A stretch of DNA of 34,229 nucleotides from Planctomycetia bacterium (GTDB lineage Bacteria > Planctomycetota > Planctomycetia > Pirellulales > Thermoguttaceae), in the NCBI GenBank assembly GCA_030539035.1, contig JAUNSU010000036.1:1-34229 (forward strand), given 5' to 3'. How positions within the stretch are numbered: the stretch's first letter is position 1; every line of letters starts with the position of its first letter. Under the pieces are notes generated by a model. That model was not told the DNA's origin. It saw nothing but the letters and a program-made list of their open reading frames with translations, and made no database searches. Positions 1 through 8,294 of this stretch are shown one piece after another. The translations under genes were made by a program, and so were the position numbers.

Positions 1-2578
1 GAGCAGATCCAGCAGGCGCAGGGGTTTCCGGTGCAGGTGCAGGAGCGTTTTCATTTTCGCCCATTCCGCTTTCCGCCGCGGGAGAATTGTTTTCGGCGGG
101 CGCCGTATTATCCGGATTATTTGCGTCTGCGGGATTCTCTGAACCTTCCGGAGCCGATCCTTTTGCAGCGGCAATTGCAGCGGCAACAGCCGCATTTCTC
201 AAATCTCGAATACTCGGCGGCGTTTCCTGCCAAACAAACTGAATTACAAACGGAAATCTTCGCAGATTCAATACCTGATCCCGTCCAAGTCCGCCCGCAA
301 TGGTCTCCAAACCGGGCATTCCCCGGCCGCCTCCGGTCATCGACATGGAATCATCCATCATTCCGCCGCCCCGTCCCGCATACCGCGCTCCGCCGGGTCG
401 GGATTTGAGCATTTTTTCCATTAATTTTTTTCGCTCTTTGGCGGCGGCTTCGGGATCCAGAAGCCGATATTTTTCATCGATTACACCGGGATTCATCAGA
501 ATCGGATAATAAATACCGAGCTGTTTCAAGGTAACCACTTCCGTCCCGGTATTTCCACCGCGCTGCCGTTCCAGGCTGACCGGAAGTTCCACCGATCCAT
601 GTTTAAGATTACGAAGGATCGTACGCCGGACATATTCCGGTCCACGTGCCGCATCCTCGACATTATCTGAATTATGATAATGGTATCCGCTCAACTGGAC
701 AATTCGTCCGGGGCCGGTAGGTCCGGGGATTTTGTCGATACGGACATCGCGGCTTTCCACGATCTGATTCAAAGCCCCGCCGGGAGCAGGAACTTCGGCA
801 GGCGCTTCTTCGGGTTCCTCAGCGGCCCCATCGGCTGCGCCCTCATCGGCGGCGCCTCCCGCTGCGGTCGGAGGAACAGCGACATCGACCCCCTGTCCGC
901 CCGCCTCCCCTTTCGTTGCGGAAGCCGGGGGAAAGAACCAATACTGTTCTGGAGTAATTTTGGATTTCTTTTTGAAGACCGCCGCTTCAATATCGTCGAT
1001 ATAATACCACTGCTTTGCGATTTCATACCAGGGCGCAAGATCATCAAGCGCCTGAACTTCGATATTTTTAATATAGATACGATTCTGTTTTTCAATTGCT
1101 TCCAGCTTTATCGCAGAAGCGCCTTCCTTCAGAATCTCTTTGCTTGCGGCTTCGGCGGGAATCACCGTATTGACCGCTTTAAGGAGTTCGAGCCAAGTTA
1201 AGCGGCCTTCGACATTGCTTGTGAGATTTCGACCGATCTGATCGACCGCCTTGAAATTTCCGACTTCCGTTGCCGCCCCGGAGATCAGGCCCTGGGACTG
1301 CGAGGTTACCTGCTTCGCGCCTTCATACGCTTTGTTGATCGCCGGATTTTCGACCACGCTGAACGCCGTTGTTGAAGCGACATACTGAATCGAAAAGCCA
1401 AGTAAAATAAGTGCGGCGGCGGCAAGCGTCCAAGGTTTCTTACTGTTGACCAGCCGGTCGGTAAGGATCTCTTTCGGAATCAGATTGATATCAAGCGGAA
1501 CCTGATGAAGCATCTGGAGAACCAATCCGTAGGCAACTCCGAAAGAAGAGATATTATCTTTAAACTGGGGATTCGAAAGAACTTCCGCTCCGCGCATCGA
1601 TTTAAAGCCGGAAAGGACCTCAACATCGATCCCATGGCTTTTCGCGAGAAATTGGCGCAATCCGGGCAGCTTCATCGCGTTTCCAAACGCATAGATCTTT
1701 CGGAATTTCGCTCTTTTATTTAAACTGGCGTAGTATTTAATAGAACGGTCGATTTCGGAAAGCATATCGTTGAAAACGGGCTTCATCGCAAGGATCACCG
1801 CTTTGGGATCCTGGGAAGAGGCCGCGTTCCGTTTGATATGTTCCGCGTTCGCAAACGTCAGCTTCAACTGTTTGGTAAGAGATTTGGTAAAGAGATTACC
1901 GCCGATCGGGATATTTCGAAGCCAAACGGAAACACCGTTGGTAATAATCACTTCCGTCGTATCCGTTCCGACATTGAGGATCACGTCGAAATCATTCAGT
2001 TCGTCGAGCGGCTGCGCGGAAAGTTCCTCGTAATTATAATGATCGTACAGAAAAGCATTATAAAGGGCAATTTGAGCTCCCTGAATGCAATCGACATCAA
2101 TACCGGCCCGAGTATAATTATCGAGGGTTTTGATCGCAACTTCGCGCTTCATCGCATACATGAAGATATTCAGATCAAGCGCGATATTTCCCTCAAAAAT
2201 CCCCCCCACCTGTCGATAATCCCAGATCACTTCCTGAAGATCGAACGGAAGCCATTGCTTTACTTCGTACTTGATCAGGTCGGTTACTTTTTTCGGATCA
2301 ATCGGCGGAAGGGGCTGAAAACGCCATAAAGTATTCTGTCCGGAAACGGAAATCGCGATTTTCTCTCCTTTTACGTTGTTTCTCGACATAAAAAGTTCGA
2401 GAGACTCCGCAAGGATCGCGGCGGGATCCGCTCCCGGTTGACTCATAATTTTACTGTGTTCTATATAGTCGAAACCGATAATTTCCACCGTCTGAGGGTC
2501 CGCTCCCAACCGGCAACGAAGCGCCTTCAACGATGTATTTCCTATATCGATTCCCCATACGGTCTCGTTTCTTGCCAT
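1..2578 (-). CDS. pilM: PilM-like type IV pilus assembly protein with fused PilN-like C-terminal part (C-terminus off window)
   Basis: The frame opens at an ATG at 2578 (AGGAG 11 bases upstream) and runs off the left edge, giving at least 859 residues. The N-terminus carries an actin/FtsA-type phosphate-binding signature (GIDIGNTSLKA), and residues 1-370 resemble PilM, the cytoplasmic actin-like ATPase that links the pilus motor to the inner-membrane PilN/PilO proteins. A single hydrophobic segment follows at about residues 381-402, then a long presumed periplasmic part. Ordinary PilM is about 350 residues and has no membrane segment, so this looks like PilM plus a PilN-like anchor in one chain. 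The far end is Gly/Met-rich and then Ala/Pro/Glu-rich low complexity. It is the last gene of a minus-strand run but has its own promoter. Assignment to the PilM family is confident; the PilN-like label is inference from layout. Confidence 0.85.
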   Translation of the reverse strand, partial: MARNETVWGIDIGNTSLKALRCRLGADPQTVEIIGFDYIEHSKIMSQPGADPAAILAESLELFMSRNNVKGEKIAISVSGQNTLWRFQPLPPIDPKKVTDLIKYEVKQWLPFDLQEVIWDYRQVGGIFEGNIALDLNIFMYAMKREVAIKTLDNYTRAGIDVDCIQGAQIALYNAFLYDHYNYEELSAQPLDELNDFDVILNVGTDTTEVIITNGVSVWLRNIPIGGNLFTKSLTKQLKLTFANAEHIKRNAASSQDPKAVILAMKPVFNDMLSEIDRSIKYYASLNKRAKFRKIYAFGNAMKLPGLRQFLAKSHGIDVEVLSGFKSMRGAEVLSNPQFKDNISSFGVAYGLVLQMLHQVPLDINLIPKEILTDRLVNSKKPWTLAAAALILLGFSIQYVASTTAFSVVENPAINKAYEGAKQVTSQSQGLISGAATEVGNFKAVDQIGRNLTSNVEGRLTWLELLKAVNTVIPAEAASKEILKEGASAIKLEAIEKQNRIYIKNIEVQALDDLAPWYEIAKQWYYIDDIEAAVFKKKSKITPEQYWFFPPASATKGEAGGQGVDVAVPPTAAGGAADEGAADGAAEEPEEAPAEVPAPGGALNQIVESRDVRIDKIPGPTGPGRIVQLSGYHYHNSDNVEDAARGPEYVRRTILRNLKHGSVELPVSLERQRGGNTGTEVVTLKQLGIYYPILMNPGVIDEKYRLLDPEAAAKERKKLMEKMLKSRPGGARYAGRGGGMMDDSMSMTGGGRGMPGLETIAGGLGRDQVLNLRRFPFVIQFVWQETPPSIRDLRNAAVAAAIAAAKGSAPEGSENPADANNPDNTAPAENNSPAAESGMGENENAPAPAPETPAPAGSA

Positions 2579-2693
2579 TTTTCTCAAAACTCCTGTTCGA
2601 TAAGTGTCTTTATGGAGAAGAATTACCGTATAATTCCCGTTATCCCGTTAAAACAAAACATCCCCTCCTTCAGACAGAAAATCAGTTAAGATA

Positions 2694-2722
2694 AGTATAA
2701 TACAACTGTTTTCCTTTTTCAA
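2694..2722 (-). promoter_or_regulatory. Sigma-70-type promoter for pilM-like gene
   Basis: Read on the minus strand, TTGAAA (2717-2722) and TATACT (2694-2699) are separated by exactly 17 bases. This puts the start of transcription near 2687, giving a leader of about 110 bases before the ATG at 2578. Confidence 0.6.
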
Positions 2723-2800
2723 TAGTCCAGTTCACAAAATTATTGAGAATCTTCCTCTTTAATCCAATTATAGGGGGAAAATTCTCAAATTTAACAAACA

Positions 2801-2897
2801 TTTGGGATTTTTCGCCCAAATTTATTCCTTTCAAAGACCTTTTGACCACCAGTCGCCCCCCATTCGGAGATCCTTCGGAGATCATTTCCGGATCTCC
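2801..2897. other. Gene-free stretch with two short hairpins
   Basis: The 339 bases between the pilM-like start and the oxidoreductase stop hold no supportable gene. Besides the pilM promoter they contain two inverted repeats: ATTTGGG/CCCAAAT (2800-2806 and 2815-2821) and GGAGATC/GATCTCC (2877-2883 and 2891-2897, 7-base loop), with an extra direct copy of GGAGATC at 2866-2872. Neither is followed by a T-run on the minus strand, so they are only possible weak transcript ends for the oxidoreductase. Confidence 0.35.
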
Positions 2898-2917
2898 TTT
2901 GGAAAGAACCCCGGCTC

Positions 2918-4270
2918 TCAGGAGATTCCGGGGAGCTCATAGCCTTTTCGGCGTTTTCGTTCGGTAAAGAAAGCGGCCTGATCATCATCGAGAATTCTCT
3001 CGTTGAGAGGATCCCAGCAAACCACTCTTTTCAATCGCGCGGCAATTCCGCATAAATGGCAAGTGTTCATAATCACGGAATGGCTGATCACATCGGACGA
3101 CGGAAGGCCCCCTTCCTGTATGCACCTTAAAAAGTTGGCTTTGGGCGGCTGAATCGGTTTCCCATGATTCAGGCGAATATAATCCTCTTCGGTAAAGACC
3201 AGATGCCGTCCTTCCTCGACTGGTTTTCCGGTCAATTTTCCCCGATTAACAAAGATCCGCCCTTTCGTTCCTTCGAAAAGGATGCCGTTGTCCCTGGAAC
3301 TGATGATATCCATCGGAATACCGGAAGCAAATCGGCACCGGATATGAAATTGAACTGCGGTATTGAACAGATCATCGTGAAGAGGAAATCCGCGGGAATC
3401 CAGCTCGGAAGCGTGCTCGACTTCACGTCCATCGACTTCGACAGGACCTTTTCCGGGCTGATCTTCACCAAGAGCCCACTGTGCGCAATCGATATGATGG
3501 GCTCCCCAGTCGGTAAACTGTCCGCCTGCGTATTCATACCAGTATCGGAAAGTTGCATGGCACCTTTCTTTCCGGTAATCCTTCCGCTCTACAGGCCCTT
3601 GCCAACGTTCCCAATCGAGTGTCGAGGGAATCTCCGCTTTTGGGAAAGGCCCTCTTTTCGGGCCGGGAAGGAGAAAAACGCTCACCTTTTGGATTTTGCC
3701 GAGAAGTCCGGCCCTTACCATCAGAGTCGCGCATAAAAATTGATCCTTCATGGTTCTTTGCTGAGTTCCGACAAGAAATACCCGATCTGTTTTTTGAGCG
3801 AGATCGCGGATATATCGATTTTCTTCAATCGTCCATGTCAACGGTTTCTCGCAAAAAACGTGTTTTCCGGCCAAAAGGGCTTCCGCCGCAATTTTTACAT
3901 GCCAATGATCAACGGTCGAAATGGAAATAATATCGATCTCTTTTCGATCAAGTAATTTTCGGTAATCCTTTTCAACGGCAACTTTATCGGAATCAGGACA
4001 GATCTTCCTGTGATCATGATATCTTTTGATTCGGGAAGAATCGAGGTCGCACAAAGCGCCGATTCTGCATGATTTCGAAAAACCCATTGCGTTCGCAAAT
4101 CCCCGGTTCCCGCAGCCGACAAGTCCGACGATCAGCTTTTTTCTCTCTTCCGATGCGGAAAGAATTCCAGGGAATCCCATCTTTTCTGTTCCCGGCGCAA
4201 ATCCCGACATTTCGCCGATCAGTGCTCCCATCCCGCTTTTCAGAAGAAATTCCCGCCGCTTCATTCCCAT
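2918..4270 (-). CDS. Gfo/Idh/MocA-family oxidoreductase with Tat signal
   Basis: A 450-residue NAD(P)-dependent sugar dehydrogenase-like protein. The N-terminus has a twin-arginine signature (KRREFLLKSG, residues 4-13), so it is probably exported folded with its cofactor, as is common for planctomycete members. A Rossmann nucleotide-binding loop GLVGCGNRG follows at about residues 49-57. The family motif CEKPLTW, whose Lys is normally catalytic, sits near residue 140, followed by the alpha/beta substrate domain. Two in-frame ATGs are possible (4270 and 4264); both give the same Tat motif, and AAAGGA lies about 10 bases before the first. Substrate cannot be told from sequence; a sugar or sugar acid is usual. 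It lies 232 bases after the kinase gene, across a palindromic repeat, so it is probably a separate unit. Confidence 0.9.
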   Translation of the reverse strand: MGMKRREFLLKSGMGALIGEMSGFAPGTEKMGFPGILSASEERKKLIVGLVGCGNRGFANAMGFSKSCRIGALCDLDSSRIKRYHDHRKICPDSDKVAVEKDYRKLLDRKEIDIISISTVDHWHVKIAAEALLAGKHVFCEKPLTWTIEENRYIRDLAQKTDRVFLVGTQQRTMKDQFLCATLMVRAGLLGKIQKVSVFLLPGPKRGPFPKAEIPSTLDWERWQGPVERKDYRKERCHATFRYWYEYAGGQFTDWGAHHIDCAQWALGEDQPGKGPVEVDGREVEHASELDSRGFPLHDDLFNTAVQFHIRCRFASGIPMDIISSRDNGILFEGTKGRIFVNRGKLTGKPVEEGRHLVFTEEDYIRLNHGKPIQPPKANFLRCIQEGGLPSSDVISHSVIMNTCHLCGIAARLKRVVCWDPLNERILDDDQAAFFTERKRRKGYELPGIS

Positions 4271-4328
4271 AATATTCTTTTCCTTTCTTTCGATCGATTA
4301 CCCTTTTCAACTGCATGATCGCAATTTG

Positions 4329-4494
4329 AATTACTCAAACTGTAAATAACCGATTTTGAAACCACGGATTTCACGGATATTTTTTTTGGTAAAAACACGT
4401 TTTCATCAAAAATATCAGTCCCGAATTTTTATATTGATTTCATCCGTGTCATCCGTGGTTCCAAACAAAAATATTTTTACAGTATGAGTGAATT
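4329..4494. repeat. Palindromic MITE-like element with nested inverted repeats
   Basis: Outer arms AATTACTCAAACTGTAAA (4329-4346) and TTTACAGTATGAGTGAATT (4476-4494) are imperfect inverted copies. Inner arms around ACCACGGATTTCACGGAT (4361-4378) and ATCCGTGTCATCCGTGGTT (4442-4460) are inverted copies differing only at the central two bases. The core between them is AT-rich. The whole is about 166 bases, non-coding, and sits just beyond the kinase stop codon. The ACCACGGAT...CACGGAT arm resembles dispersed palindromic repeats known from several bacterial genomes, so it is probably a multi-copy element that could also act as a transcript-end hairpin. Confidence 0.6.
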
Positions 4495-4502
4495 AAGAAA
4501 AC

Positions 4503-7220
4503 TTACTTTTTGGGAGCCGCTTTTTGAGAAGCGTTTTTGCTTCTTTCGATCAATGGGGCGGCCCACTTTCGATCGGAATAAAAAATCACGATCGCATTCC
4601 GGATTTCCTTCGCTTTTTCGGGCTCTTTTCCCTCAATGGAATCGGCGTAATCCAATCGGCTCTCCAAGAGATCGGTCTGTTCTTTTTTTTGCTGTTCATA
4701 AATAGAGCGAACGAGATTTAATCTTCGTTCGGCCAACTGCACACATCGCCCGGGAATGGATCGGTCGTAGAGATCTTTTCGCTGTTTTTTTTCTTTACGG
4801 GAAAGATCCAAAGGATCCTCTTCGGAATCGGAAGCCCGATTTTTCTTTTTTACCGCATTTTCGGGCAGTTTTTCCGTTTTTTTCTTGGCGTTTTTTTCGT
4901 TCTCTTCGGTGGAGAAAAGTTCAATAAAGGCTTCCAGTTTTTGGATTCCGATCTCCGGATTGATGTTGGCAGTCCGAATTGCTTCGACATAGGCGATTTC
5001 AACAGGGGAAAGCGTATTATTCCGCGCACTCTGCTCGATCTGCTTTTCCAGGCGCCGTTCCATTCCCGCCAACTCGATCTCATTCAAATATTGGGCGATT
5101 TTAACCGATCGATGATCGTTCGGGTAAAGGGAAAGAAAACGCTGAATATTTTTTTCCGATCCCCGTATCGCGGCGATGTATTCCTTGCTGTCGGAATCGT
5201 CGATCTTGCTTTCGATCCGCTGATAAAGCTGATCCGCACTCGGTTTTTGAAGAGAATACCAAATAAAAAGACCGAGCAAGATCAGAATAATGATCCCTGT
5301 CCATACGACAGGAGAAACCAAAGGGTATTCCGGCTTTGCTTTGGCCCGATAGCTGTCCAGTTCTTCTTCCCGAACAACCGTAAAATGGGACCGCTGCGTT
5401 CCCTCCTCTTTTTTCGTAAAAGTCGATGAATTTGCAGAGGTTTCCTCTCCTTTTCGAACAGTCGATATGATCGGAGAGGCGGGCCCCAGTGCTTTGTTGA
5501 TCACATTCAAACGGTCTTCCGTCTTCTTTTTCGGAAGGGTAATCGGCTTTTGTTCTTTGTAAAGGGAACCGGGTCGTTCTACCCGGGATGAAGGAGGATC
5601 CAACTCGACTTTGGAGTTTTCCTCTTCGTCCAGGACATTCGGATTTTGCGCGATCAGGGAATCGGCTTTTTTATCCTCAAGTCCCCCCAGCGGAGTTGCC
5701 CATTCCTTTTGAGAATCGGGAGCGGCTTTTACAGGAACCGCCAAGGTTTCCGGAGAAGCGCCGAAAATCGAAGAATTTTCAGGAAGCAAATTTTCATCGT
5801 CTGCGGAAAGAACCTCCGCGTCCGAATCCCGGGGAGAAGAAGCAACGTCTGTATCAGAGATCTTTTCCGCCGCAGATGTCTTCTCCGAATCAGAGTCGGA
5901 ATTCTGCTGTTCTTCCTCCTTCAAATCAAATGACATATCGAAATCGGAAGTTTTCGCTTTTGCGCTCTCCGGATTTGCGATTTCCATTGTCGGAACGCCG
6001 CTGTCCCCTTGAGAACGATCAGCATTTTCCTCAAATTCCTGCGTATTTTTTTTATCCGTCCGGAAAACAGTGCGAAAAGGATCCTCCGGGGACAGGGTCG
6101 ATTCCAAAGAGGGCGCGAATTCCTCATTGACTGGAAGAGCATCCGCCGTCTTTTGCTCATTCGACAAGGAAGTCAGTCCCTTCCGCATATTGACGCCGGT
6201 AAGAATAATATCGTCGTCGTTTTCGTTCCCTTCGTCTTTCTTGACGAGATGAGCCGTACTTTCCCCCACCGTTTTATACTGATCCGGAAGACTCGATTTT
6301 TTCGGAACATTATCCGAAGAAGAAACGGTCCTTTTCGCGTTGGAAACCGAGTTCACCGAAGCAAGATTCCATTGCTCAAAAGGATTTTTATCGGGCTCGG
6401 AAGAAAAAGCAAGGCGAATCGCTTCCAGCCGACGGCCGACGATCTGCGCATTATGCGGGCGCTTTTCCGGCTGAGTACGCAGAAGCTCCATAATAAAGAG
6501 ATCCAGAACGGAAGGAACTTCCGGCCGCGTATACCGCAGAGATTCCGGAGGACCGCTTTGATACATTCGATGAATTTCCGGAAGTGTTTTCGCGGTATAC
6601 GGAGGCCGCCCGGAAATAAGAGCGTACAGAAGAGCCCCCAAAGAATAAATATCGGATTTTGGAGTAAGGGGACCGGCTTGGGCCTGTTCGGGGGCCATAT
6701 ATTCTATCGTCCCGATCACCATGTTTGCCGTCGTCAATCGGGAATCCCCGAAGAAATGCGCGATTCCATAATCGGAAACCTTTACCTGGCCATTTCTGAG
6801 AAGGAGAATGTTGGCCGGCTTGATATCCCGATGAACAATTCCCCGATCATGGGCGTGTTTGAGTGCTTTGCAGACTTCAATTCCAATATGAACGACTTCT
6901 TCCCAGGAAAAAAAGCGGCCGTTTTTCAAAAATTGCTGAAGACTTGGTCCGTCGACATATTCCATCGCGTAATAGAGCAGACCTTCTTCCTGTCCGAATC
7001 CATAAAGGCGAACGATATTCGGATGCCGAAGACGCTTTAAAGTTCCGATCTCGCTTTCAAAGCGGACTCGCAGCTCATTATCTTCTTCCTGGGCAGTAAG
7101 AACTTTCAGGGCAACGGTCTCTTTGGTTTCTTCGTGAACCGCTTCATAGACGGCCCCCATCCCGCCGCGCCCGATTACCCTTACAATTCGAAAAGGTCCC
7201 AATTTTTCCGGTTGATTCAT
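4503..7220 (-). CDS. Membrane-anchored Hanks-type serine/threonine protein kinase
   Basis: 905 residues; ATG at 7220 with GAGGAG 9 bases upstream. The kinase domain spans about residues 8-272 with all core elements: glycine loop GRGGMG (17-22), ATP-binding Lys39 in VALK, Glu57 as candidate helix-C partner, catalytic loop HRDIKPAN with Asp132, metal-binding Asp150 in DYG (Tyr in place of the usual Phe), and the MAPEQ activation-segment end. Residues 280-630 are a charged, Ser/Glu/Asp-rich linker of low complexity. A single membrane segment lies near 637-657 and the last 250 residues are presumed external, helical and Lys/Glu-rich; no PASTA repeats are seen. Such kinases phosphorylate cytoplasmic proteins in response to envelope signals. 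It starts 62 bases after an exbB-exbD-exbD run, so it may be co-transcribed and functionally tied to that channel. Confidence 0.93.
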   Translation of the reverse strand: MNQPEKLGPFRIVRVIGRGGMGAVYEAVHEETKETVALKVLTAQEEDNELRVRFESEIGTLKRLRHPNIVRLYGFGQEEGLLYYAMEYVDGPSLQQFLKNGRFFSWEEVVHIGIEVCKALKHAHDRGIVHRDIKPANILLLRNGQVKVSDYGIAHFFGDSRLTTANMVIGTIEYMAPEQAQAGPLTPKSDIYSLGALLYALISGRPPYTAKTLPEIHRMYQSGPPESLRYTRPEVPSVLDLFIMELLRTQPEKRPHNAQIVGRRLEAIRLAFSSEPDKNPFEQWNLASVNSVSNAKRTVSSSDNVPKKSSLPDQYKTVGESTAHLVKKDEGNENDDDIILTGVNMRKGLTSLSNEQKTADALPVNEEFAPSLESTLSPEDPFRTVFRTDKKNTQEFEENADRSQGDSGVPTMEIANPESAKAKTSDFDMSFDLKEEEQQNSDSDSEKTSAAEKISDTDVASSPRDSDAEVLSADDENLLPENSSIFGASPETLAVPVKAAPDSQKEWATPLGGLEDKKADSLIAQNPNVLDEEENSKVELDPPSSRVERPGSLYKEQKPITLPKKKTEDRLNVINKALGPASPIISTVRKGEETSANSSTFTKKEEGTQRSHFTVVREEELDSYRAKAKPEYPLVSPVVWTGIIILILLGLFIWYSLQKPSADQLYQRIESKIDDSDSKEYIAAIRGSEKNIQRFLSLYPNDHRSVKIAQYLNEIELAGMERRLEKQIEQSARNNTLSPVEIAYVEAIRTANINPEIGIQKLEAFIELFSTEENEKNAKKKTEKLPENAVKKKNRASDSEEDPLDLSRKEKKQRKDLYDRSIPGRCVQLAERRLNLVRSIYEQQKKEQTDLLESRLDYADSIEGKEPEKAKEIRNAIVIFYSDRKWAAPLIERSKNASQKAAPKK

Positions 7221-7282
7221 CTTGCAATTCTCCTCGAATTCGATCTCTTCAAACAGAAAAACCGACTCTTATGGGATCCAGT

Positions 7283-7804
7283 TTACTTTTTCGGAGGAGC
7301 GAATTTGATTTTTTCGACCAGTTTGATCATCTGGTTATCAGCGTTAACATATCCGGTAACCGCAGTAATCGCCTGCATTATGTATTTATACCGCAAGTTC
7401 GGATCAAAATCAAGTTCCACTTCGAAATCATTTTGGATATTGGGGAGAATATTGGAATTAAGAGCGGTTTGGAAGTCGATTTTTTCCCCCTGCTGAACGT
7501 ATTGGAAAACGGATTGCCGCAAAAGATCCATATTTACCCCCAACTCGTTCGATCCAAAGCGGATCCCGCTCAAATTTCCGGAAGAATCGGCCGAAAGATG
7601 GATGGAAACCGGCGTTAAATCATCCAAAGAGGACATCTGAAGCGCTTGAGATTGAGCAGGCATTCGAATACTGAAATCCCCTTCCACTTCCGGCGTTTTG
7701 TAAGTAATTACAAAAAAGGACAAAAGCAGAAAAACGATGTCGATCATCGAGGACATCTGGAGCTTGATCGTTTCGTTTTTTAAAGGAATTTTTCGTATGC
7801 TCAT
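7283..7804 (-). CDS. ExbD/TolR-family biopolymer transport protein (second copy)
   Basis: 173 residues with the family layout: a short basic cytoplasmic N-terminus, one membrane helix at about residues 20-38, then a periplasmic domain. The helix begins SSMIDIVFLLLSFF, in which Asp22 corresponds to the proton-carrying Asp conserved in ExbD, TolR and MotB-like proteins. Such proteins pair with ExbB/TolQ pentamers to turn proton flow into mechanical work across the envelope. The gene starts only 6 bases after the stop of the first exbD copy, so the two are translated from one message; it has no strong ribosome-binding site of its own, suggesting coupling. The two copies share only the helix region closely, hinting at a heterodimer. 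Confidence 0.92.
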   Translation of the reverse strand: MSIRKIPLKNETIKLQMSSMIDIVFLLLSFFVITYKTPEVEGDFSIRMPAQSQALQMSSLDDLTPVSIHLSADSSGNLSGIRFGSNELGVNMDLLRQSVFQYVQQGEKIDFQTALNSNILPNIQNDFEVELDFDPNLRYKYIMQAITAVTGYVNADNQMIKLVEKIKFAPPKK

Positions 7805-7810
7805 CGTAAA

Positions 7811-8284
7811 TCAATCTTCGTATCGCGCCTGTTTTGCGCGAAGAATAAAGTTTTCCAACCCCTGTTTTTGGCAGCTGATAATCAATTTTTGGATAAAACC
7901 CGCTCGGACATTTTCATCGGCCCGAATAATCACGGAAACCGCGTTGGGATCGACCCGGCTGATCGCCGCAAGAACGCGAAGTTCGTCCCTCAGCGCTTTC
8001 GAAAACGGTTCTCCCATTCCTGTTCGAGAAAGATCATCCAGAAAACAGACCGTCGATCCAAGAAAAATCTCGTCCGTATCCGATACCTGAAGCGTTAACG
8101 GTTCCGACGGCATCGTATCCGGCGGTTGAGCCAGTTCACTCTTCGGAAGCTGAACTCTTTCATGCTGCTCCGATTGGGAAAAATTGATCACCAAGGTAAA
8201 AAACGATATCAGAAGGAACACGATATCGATCATCGGCGTCATATTCAATTCGGACGGCTTTAAAGAAGATTTTTGCAACTGCAT
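7811..8284 (-). CDS. ExbD/TolR-family biopolymer transport protein (first copy)
   Basis: 157 residues; cytoplasmic N-terminus, membrane helix at about residues 18-36 starting MTPMIDIVFLLISFF (Asp20 is the expected proton-relay residue), then a periplasmic domain. The MTPMIDIVFLL form is the classical ExbD/TolR signature. It starts 10 bases after the exbB/tolQ-like gene stops and ends 6 bases before the second exbD, forming a tight three-gene set. With the ExbB-like partner it should form a proton-driven stator-like complex in the inner membrane. No TonB, TolA, TolB or Pal gene is in the window, so what it drives is unknown. Confidence 0.93.
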   Translation of the reverse strand: MQLQKSSLKPSELNMTPMIDIVFLLISFFTLVINFSQSEQHERVQLPKSELAQPPDTMPSEPLTLQVSDTDEIFLGSTVCFLDDLSRTGMGEPFSKALRDELRVLAAISRVDPNAVSVIIRADENVRAGFIQKLIISCQKQGLENFILRAKQARYED

Positions 8285-8294
8285 CGAATCAATC

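Noticed and set aside
2866..2897. GGAGATC repeats as a rho-independent terminator for the oxidoreductase.
   Set aside because: The hairpin is short and no T-run follows on the minus strand.
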